Positions 34,501-34,831 of a stretch of 34,831 nt of DNA are shown piece by piece. The stretch covers positions 1-34,831 of the forward strand of contig CAJXAT010000015.1 of NCBI GenBank assembly GCA_913050055.1. The letters run 5' to 3'. A program made the position numbers and the translations under genes. The stretch's first letter is position 1. The number at the start of each line of letters is the position of its first letter. Source of the stretch: an uncultured Flammeovirgaceae bacterium (GTDB lineage Bacteria; Bacteroidota; Bacteroidia; Cytophagales; Cyclobacteriaceae). The notes beneath the pieces were generated by a model. That model had not been told where the DNA came from. It did not search any database and saw only the letters and a program-made list of their open reading frames with translations.

Positions 34501-34831
34501 CGAAATATCTATGATAGCAAGACCAGTGACATTTCCATCGGCTATATAAGCATGACTGCCATTGATTTTTACCTCACGAGCATTTCCATTGGTATCTCTA
34601 TATACAGGGGTTCCGGGATCTGTCGGATCTGAAATGTTTATGATAGCAAGACCTGCAGGACCATCAGCCACATAAGCGTAACTACCAACAACATCTATTC
34701 CATATGCGGTTCCATTGGTCGGTTCATACACAGGCGTACCACCCCCTCCCGGACCTACAAGATTCGTAGGATCTGTAATATCTATGATAGCAAGACCTGA
34801 ATTTCCATCGGCTATATAAGCATAATTACCA
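22519..34831 (-). CDS. Giant modular T9SS-secreted surface protein (partial, N-terminus beyond window)
   Basis: At least 4,100 codons, open to the window edge; an apparent start at 34731 is only an internal GTG. In protein order: LVIVD beta-propeller repeats; one SwmB-like and several Ig-like repeats, some nearly identical; about 23 SprB-type modules (pattern C.G..DG...V..GG...Y.Y.W ... G.Y...VTD..GC); a SUEL/galactose-lectin-like insert; a LamG insert; a PKD domain; and a C-terminal domain with MPSAFTPNNDGLNDVFKP. The last is the gliding-motility-associated / T9SS type B sorting signature, so the protein is expected to cross the outer membrane by T9SS and remain surface-attached. Modules of SprB type are known from the Flavobacterium gliding adhesin SprB. 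The adhesin or gliding role is inferred. No PorP/SprF partner gene lies downstream, where prfA follows. The gene occupies a third of the window. Confidence 0.93.
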   Translation of the reverse strand, partial: GNYAYIADGNSGLAIIDITDPTNLVGPGGGGTPVYEPTNGTAYGIDVVGSYAYVADGPAGLAIINISDPTDPGTPVYRDTNGNAREVKINGSHAYIADGNVTGLAIIDISDPANPGAPSYTATGGWANEIDINGSHAYVGNGTPDGLAIIDISNPASPGTPVKQNTNGYGYGVSVVGNYAYIADGNSGLAIIDISNPASPSIAGLRNITGGSAKDVDVKGNYAYFAATGKFVIIDISDPSNPGTPVEESTSNANGIEVKGNYAYLGSEFNGLEVWSLNGGGTIQDAAGNDATVTLATPGAANSLGNSKALIVDTSVPTISSVSLNAANSQLTVTFAEDVYTNDGSGNLVAADFALSITGGAATVAATPTGITKTSQSIWILDLNISGTANGSETLDVVPAAGNAIYDKAGNAASTSQSNNTATLTEKILPTITNLAIYDTDFNGLIDKIIVTFSENVDTDDGNAPVAGDFGTIKLPDGQTADLTGASFTDPAGSSNTVTITGIAGQSTKNTAVGATAIDGITNQWKDGAANATSNPDDAETITDVAAPQVSDLAIYDTDFNGLIDKIIVTFSENVDTDDGNAPVAGDFGTIVLPDGQNATFGGASFTDPAGSSSTVTITGIAGQSTKNTAVGATAVDEITNQWKDGAANATSNPDDFETITDAAAPNIVAANILDDDDDGQIDQILVTLSENINDGSSTLNNTTFTVAGYTVSNTTTGDLANDNKVLITLNESGSADTDATPDVVLVAAKLSDGANALAANQPVFNGANNAAPPAISAAETFDSDKDGQIDQILVTLSENINDGSSILDNTTFTVAGYTVSNTTTGTGDDNKVLITLTESGSADTDATPNVVLVATKISDGSNALASDQTFNGTTDGAAPAIIAAKTLDDDKDGQIDQILVTLSEAITDGSSTLDNTTFTVAGYTVSNTTTGTGNDNKVLITLTESGAPDTDATPNVVLVAAKISDGANALASNQTFSGTVDTALPVLLSASYKDINPIAEPDGTVDRVDVIYSEDVSNSTFEAGDWTFPTNGANFSAASANFNGNTIEITVTGAAANTTVFGATTVLYTANAGFANSIKDVAPTPNNALTSSATTLSDAARPIMVTAITKDSNIDGSADQIVVTFSEPVDLSNVDNNNFTLTESAGGSPTINGSYTSNDASSITFNLNGVTANNTSLTIDLDYNDAAGTIIDNSSNEMSFNEDTTGSDGVGPTVVITATNGTLASPGAVVNSGSTTTDVGIILTFTLSEPSSDFDINDIDLSSANGTISSALTVVSSTVYTAHFAATREGLLTTVGVTLGGFSDNFGNVNIKPITNFLWTMNVPMDFASGSWRHLTCKDADDGQITVNIPTGGSGNYEYDIATATGDLFDGGYVTKTSNVFSGLAAGTYYPAFRDAADDPTHISYGDAIIIREPSVDLDALISTTQNNILCFGEEVNSGSITITGGVRDITTVNPDEFGIMEYDIDTSPGNLFDGGYVVNLNNTFNYLPAGTYYVGARRIINYDVNGNGNDDGVGAGDETGLYCESREIEITITSPNALTLTVDSNPLNTFGPLCYGEASGQITTVATGGTGTLYYSASLTDGSFNYNFGSQTRSAPFSSSTTKSLSGISKGTWYVSVKDANECEVDVRPGAFVAAQANELSIASVSSTDVTCFGSSNGTISVNMEVGKEGAGSLTYARLAANTQPAAGSFSVFTANGGTFTNIAAGSYYVAVKDANNCVVVSDSRVNVYGPAAIGVIIYKENVSCNATDNSDGALHATVSGGVAPYTYVWQYDPNDWNMTSAQAETLSDTDHDIINLRPGYYQLTVTDANLCTKVVKNNWYVDNNMHVLGGWGDIGGYTLQCYGDQDGNLDLSFYLDDTEEQPNFNVIRWIEGSSAFADETTSSSTTLQFRDNNDGRIRVGDAVYGEGISGLVTVTSITDASNLVLSSPQSIQNGTLLYFGISVTESETGTNLFYRDKDGTPGDQRYYRRDSLGIPNGKISNLGPGKYFTTVDNGLGCRKTLGYQVNAPDEILWATRAERPLLAAGVTAIDYITTTRDLRGSQYDLSCVTIGGGTPSILYGATPSDAAATVDATSLSPAAQITADYKVYHEVDSGKMVTLTAPAGATWTRVNFASYGNANDTNADGIGDSYSVCNAINTRTILAGLIIGQNTITFRADSATFEPNNDLPDASNLIAGCGSGKTLAFNISYGFTDDATAYDTITGGRIIDAGYYDVVVGGALQSRYREENHYDFYLTNLSNSSTTIIYDQSSPNRTDGTTFQAAGLSPGNYSVYATDGYGCSSSAHEFDILGPTTGFNIDSMAIENVSCFGANDGAAKVVYTIDTDPNHPRPADSIKWYILDNSLNYNLIPEYTGLESVENIPQGSYKFSITDLYGCLKEKTFVITEPALLEIAETITDVACQTDPGENFGNALNFDPTDKNRIVVADDNSLDMTNALTIEAWIFANTVGGGQQTIVSKTGNTSNGFVLSTSNGWTSIDFEIKNGGAATTISATGIAIENGWHHIAATYQAATGMKIYVDGVAINSRAITGGLASNAQQLTIGAQHDGAGSADSDYSNFFNGSIDELRIWNIARTEAQINYTKETPLEGNEVGLAAYYQFNQGTVGGNNSSISSVTEAINGLNGAWPIATAFDLSGSTSNFVTSYDNAPAAASSFGGIVLAVTGGSNSYIYEWYKGSELIVGQTTNTLNNGSGYPIETSGEFTVVVRDANFDCSVTKKFDVNVAAILSLTGVVTPPKCKNGVDGALDITVGGGSSFTYAWTKAVNGTPVAGFSESSEDLSDLGDGTYNITITEQASGCKSSKSFVVASPTTAYSIGIDIIDLTCQGDNDGVLITNITAEVGHPASYGYSWYSGATATGTPIATGERRIYELAPGPYTMEVTDDYGCVKTSTATVSEEAEMTFSTAITTNTTCHGASDGAINIVMSGGNGSYTYVWYKNGEIIHTPIASGAPTLVDPTTLTGLTAGEYRVIAQDAPVVASPSKASCSVQAIFNLTEPNEFAVEANLVNPSCQDGDNGEISVVVSGGTEGSGYSYQWIKNPLGAALAIGSTDSLSDLTGDNPTGDDYRLVVTDSRGCVSNNFDYTITSPTTTYNINASTTISKSVTALPSQTIQSNISCNGAADGYIEVQINVDNGHPTEFDYAWYAGASDADSLQLAGEKHIYDLNPGLYTFQITDFNGCIKNQTYTILEYPIMDLTSTAATNLNNSCSQINDAAIGLNVSGGNTANYSYEWFKNEVIFDPADSAWTDTALPTLASGLYKVKVTDEQGCEIEKSFEVTMPEPLSLFYTKEDNICLGGNLGAISVQASGGTAPYDYNWSLGGSGFGNTDTLSNLLSDNYILTVTDFAGCTPLVESITVGGPTTTFDIGFTTTDLTCYKSKDGIVELDIIDTGSHPDDYSIRWYKEGSLFNSVRETISGLEVNNYTVVVTDVFGCTKTDSVGLSQPNDIVLNPIIDPLLCYNSNTASITLNPTGGADAYPSSEWSLAGSYVANDVLFVDSLVSGNYNILVRDARGCEKDSVFIVENPANMAIDTEKTIIEHILCQGLGTGSIDFNVVNGQSPYSYSWSQADSTFSTSKDIEDLAIGVYDVTVTDAFDCISDTLSFEITEPNNPFNINGDIDEISCLNGSNGQIFISLEVLGTSTDFTYFWNKNGVLLAEDVRDLSNLSSATYVFTATDNFGCSKSDSFTLVNPPPINAVFDPASPSCFGDSTGSLTVSALGGWGDFDYDWQNPINKIGNNDSVLSNILAGNYLVKVTDDGGCSKNFPVSLNGPDPISISPVVTSNSCNSTIDAGITIEVTGGTPNYSYQWLKDGVDYATSQDIDSLIADNYELIVTDSLACVKSSGILEILTPDSLLLNVLSVENTLCTGAYTGAILTEALGGTVPYQYHIDSGTLGNTPYFNELADGAHIVTVTDNNNCSTDTVITLFTEYELIADFDLSYTNPYIDWPISFNDSSSARNITSWFWELGNGAAVEGQNTEFIYRAPGVYPITLKITNEVGCEALKMDTLIIEKGFKLMMPSAFTPNNDGLNDVFKPSHENIIQTTIQIYNKYGALVYQSNELDAEWKGDLKEVPLPQDSYLYVIEYVAESGVARTERGRLSLLR
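22522..22800 (-). other. T9SS type B C-terminal sorting domain of the giant protein
   Basis: The last ~93 residues contain MPSAFTPNNDGLNDVFKP, IQIYNKYGALVYQS, a tryptophan-glycine (EWKG) and a final DSYLYVIEY...RTERGRLSLLR. This order is that of the CHU_C / gliding motility-associated C-terminal domain (TIGR04131 type), which directs T9SS export. Confidence 0.92.
22805..23043 (-). other. PKD domain of the giant protein
   Basis: About 80 residues: IADFDLSYTN, ISFNDSSSARNITSWFWELGNG and FIYRAPGVYPITLKITNEVGC. The W.(F/W)..G.G ... Y...G.Y.(I/V)(T/V)L.(I/V)(T/S)N order is the PKD signature. It lies between the SprB array and the sorting domain. Confidence 0.85.
23236..27957 (-). repeat. Five-fold, three-module SprB cassette array
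   Basis: Within the SprB array, every third module opens with a linker of the form (G/S)PTT.(Y/F).I or EPNNPFNI, then a cysteine module with a stretched body containing GHP-type loops in four of five. The first cysteines of these modules lie at about 27902, 26357, 25478, 24707 and 23963, with the next, unlike module at 23234. Spacing is ~730-880 bp, except the first, enlarged by the LamG insertion. Each cassette is one long module plus two standard modules. Protein identity between cassettes is moderate, so the duplication is old. Confidence 0.65.
26920..27605 (-). other. LamG / concanavalin A-like domain inserted in the giant protein
   Basis: About 225 residues: NALNFDPTDKNRIVVADDN, LTIEAWIFANTVGGGQQTIVSK, GWHHIAATYQAATGMKIYVDG and FNGSIDELRIWNIARTEAQI. 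These match the LamG-like jellyroll family (LamG_3 / Laminin_G_3), a carbohydrate- or protein-binding module. The domain interrupts a SprB module: the module's opening cysteine (VACQTDPG) lies before it and its body (GGIVLAVTGGSNSYIYEWYKG) after it. Confidence 0.85.
28247..28552 (-). other. SUEL / galactose-lectin-like domain in the giant protein
   Basis: About 100 residues: VTLTAPAGATWTRVNFASYG, then VCNAINTRTILAGLIIGQNT, a FEPNN loop, and CGSGKTLAFNISYGF. The order L.(C/A)P.G..(I/W)....A.YG ... C ... V....GQ ... F ... C.G..K.L...Y resembles the rhamnose/galactose-binding SUEL lectin family (Gal_Lectin). Cysteines are fewer than in animal members, as is usual for bacterial relatives. Recognised by pattern, not by alignment. 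Confidence 0.55.
31885..32848 (-). repeat. Three tandem Ig-like repeats with DxDxDG loops, nearly identical DNA
   Basis: Three consecutive copies of about 320 bp (~107 residues each). Each contains DGQIDQILVTLSE, NTTFTVAGYTVSNTTTG, NKVLITL and ATP(D/N)VVLVA. The opening loops DDDDDGQID, DSDKDGQID and DDDKDGQID have the spacing of a calcium-binding DxDxDG loop. Bases differ at scattered sites only, which points to recent duplication or gene conversion. Confidence 0.85.
32850..33550 (-). repeat. Two tandem Ig-like repeats, nearly identical DNA
   Basis: Two copies of about 345 bp. Each reads LAIYDTDFNGLIDKIIVTFS, then NVDTDDGNAPVAGDFGTI, a variable loop, FTDPAGSS.TVTITGIAGQS, TNQWKDGAANATSNPDD. 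Only the loop after FGTI and a few other residues differ. The type resembles SwmB/cadherin-like Ig repeats of bacterial adhesins. Confidence 0.85.
33990..34831 (-). repeat. LVIVD beta-propeller repeats of the giant protein (continues past window)
   Basis: Seven units visible, each about 40 residues with (G)(S/N)(H/Y)AY(I/V)(A/G)DG...GLAIIDIS(D/N)P. PG(T/A)P, the LVIVD family pattern. The last unit degenerates to GLEVWSLNGGG before the Ig-like region. The first visible unit is cut by the window edge. Seven units would suit a seven-bladed propeller, but more may lie upstream. A 55-bp stretch (34249-34303) is repeated exactly at 34777-34831. Confidence 0.85.

Noticed and set aside
24652-34632. 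Many plus-strand open frames opposite the giant gene
   Set aside because: They are shadows: low stop frequency in repeat-rich coding DNA, with translations made of Thr/Ser/Val-rich runs repeating at the same period as the true protein.
34729-34731. Apparent start of the giant gene
   Set aside because: The codon is GTG (valine) within a continuous LVIVD blade, and the frame stays open to the window edge with the same repeat, so this is internal.

Overview
The window is about 34.8 kb of a Bacteroidota chromosome or metagenomic contig, most likely a free-living, Cytophagia-like member. The evidence is a giant surface protein with SprB repeats and a gliding-motility/type IX secretion (T9SS) C-terminal domain, candidate TAnnTTTG promoter elements, and Bacteroidota-type housekeeping genes. 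The exact genus cannot be read from the sequence. The first ~520 bases do not fit the rest and look like a chimeric contig end: a fragment of a eukaryotic AGC-type protein kinase, then the tail of a probable outer-membrane protein, then a serine hydroxymethyltransferase lacking its N-terminal half.

From ~0.5 to 22.4 kb the window is dense, mostly ordinary core genome. Plus strand: glyA (3' part)-tatC-rpiB. Minus strand: a multi-span membrane protein. Plus strand: rbfA, translationally overlapped with a LolC/E-type permease, then a 973-residue SNF2 helicase. Minus strand: a nitroreductase. Plus strand: polA, a PLP-dependent serine/threonine dehydratase (or serine racemase), and a diacylglycerol-kinase-type lipid kinase. 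Minus strand: a hotdog thioesterase followed by lgt. Plus strand: a metallo-beta-lactamase-fold hydrolase, an exported (Tat) LD-carboxypeptidase and a SAM methyltransferase. Two convergent single-membrane-span microproteins follow. Minus strand: a class V aminotransferase, then prfA followed 2 bp later by a beta-helix lipoprotein.

From 22.5 kb to the right edge a single minus-strand gene of at least 4,100 codons fills the window and continues past it. In protein order it carries an LVIVD beta-propeller array, tandem Ig-like/SwmB-like repeats (some nearly identical in DNA, with calcium-loop-like DxDxDG motifs), about 23 SprB-type modules into which a SUEL/galactose-lectin-like domain and a LamG domain are inserted, a PKD domain and a T9SS type B sorting domain. 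The last part of the SprB array is built as five copies of a three-module cassette, a higher-order structure that domain lists do not show.

Functional links are modest and partly inferred. tatC could export the LD-carboxypeptidase, whose N-terminus has a twin-arginine motif. lgt would lipidate the beta-helix lipoprotein, and LolC/E-type permeases act on lipoproteins of this class. The giant protein is a predicted cell-surface adhesin for gliding, glycan attachment or both. No T9SS machinery gene (PorP/SprF or others) is visible in the window.
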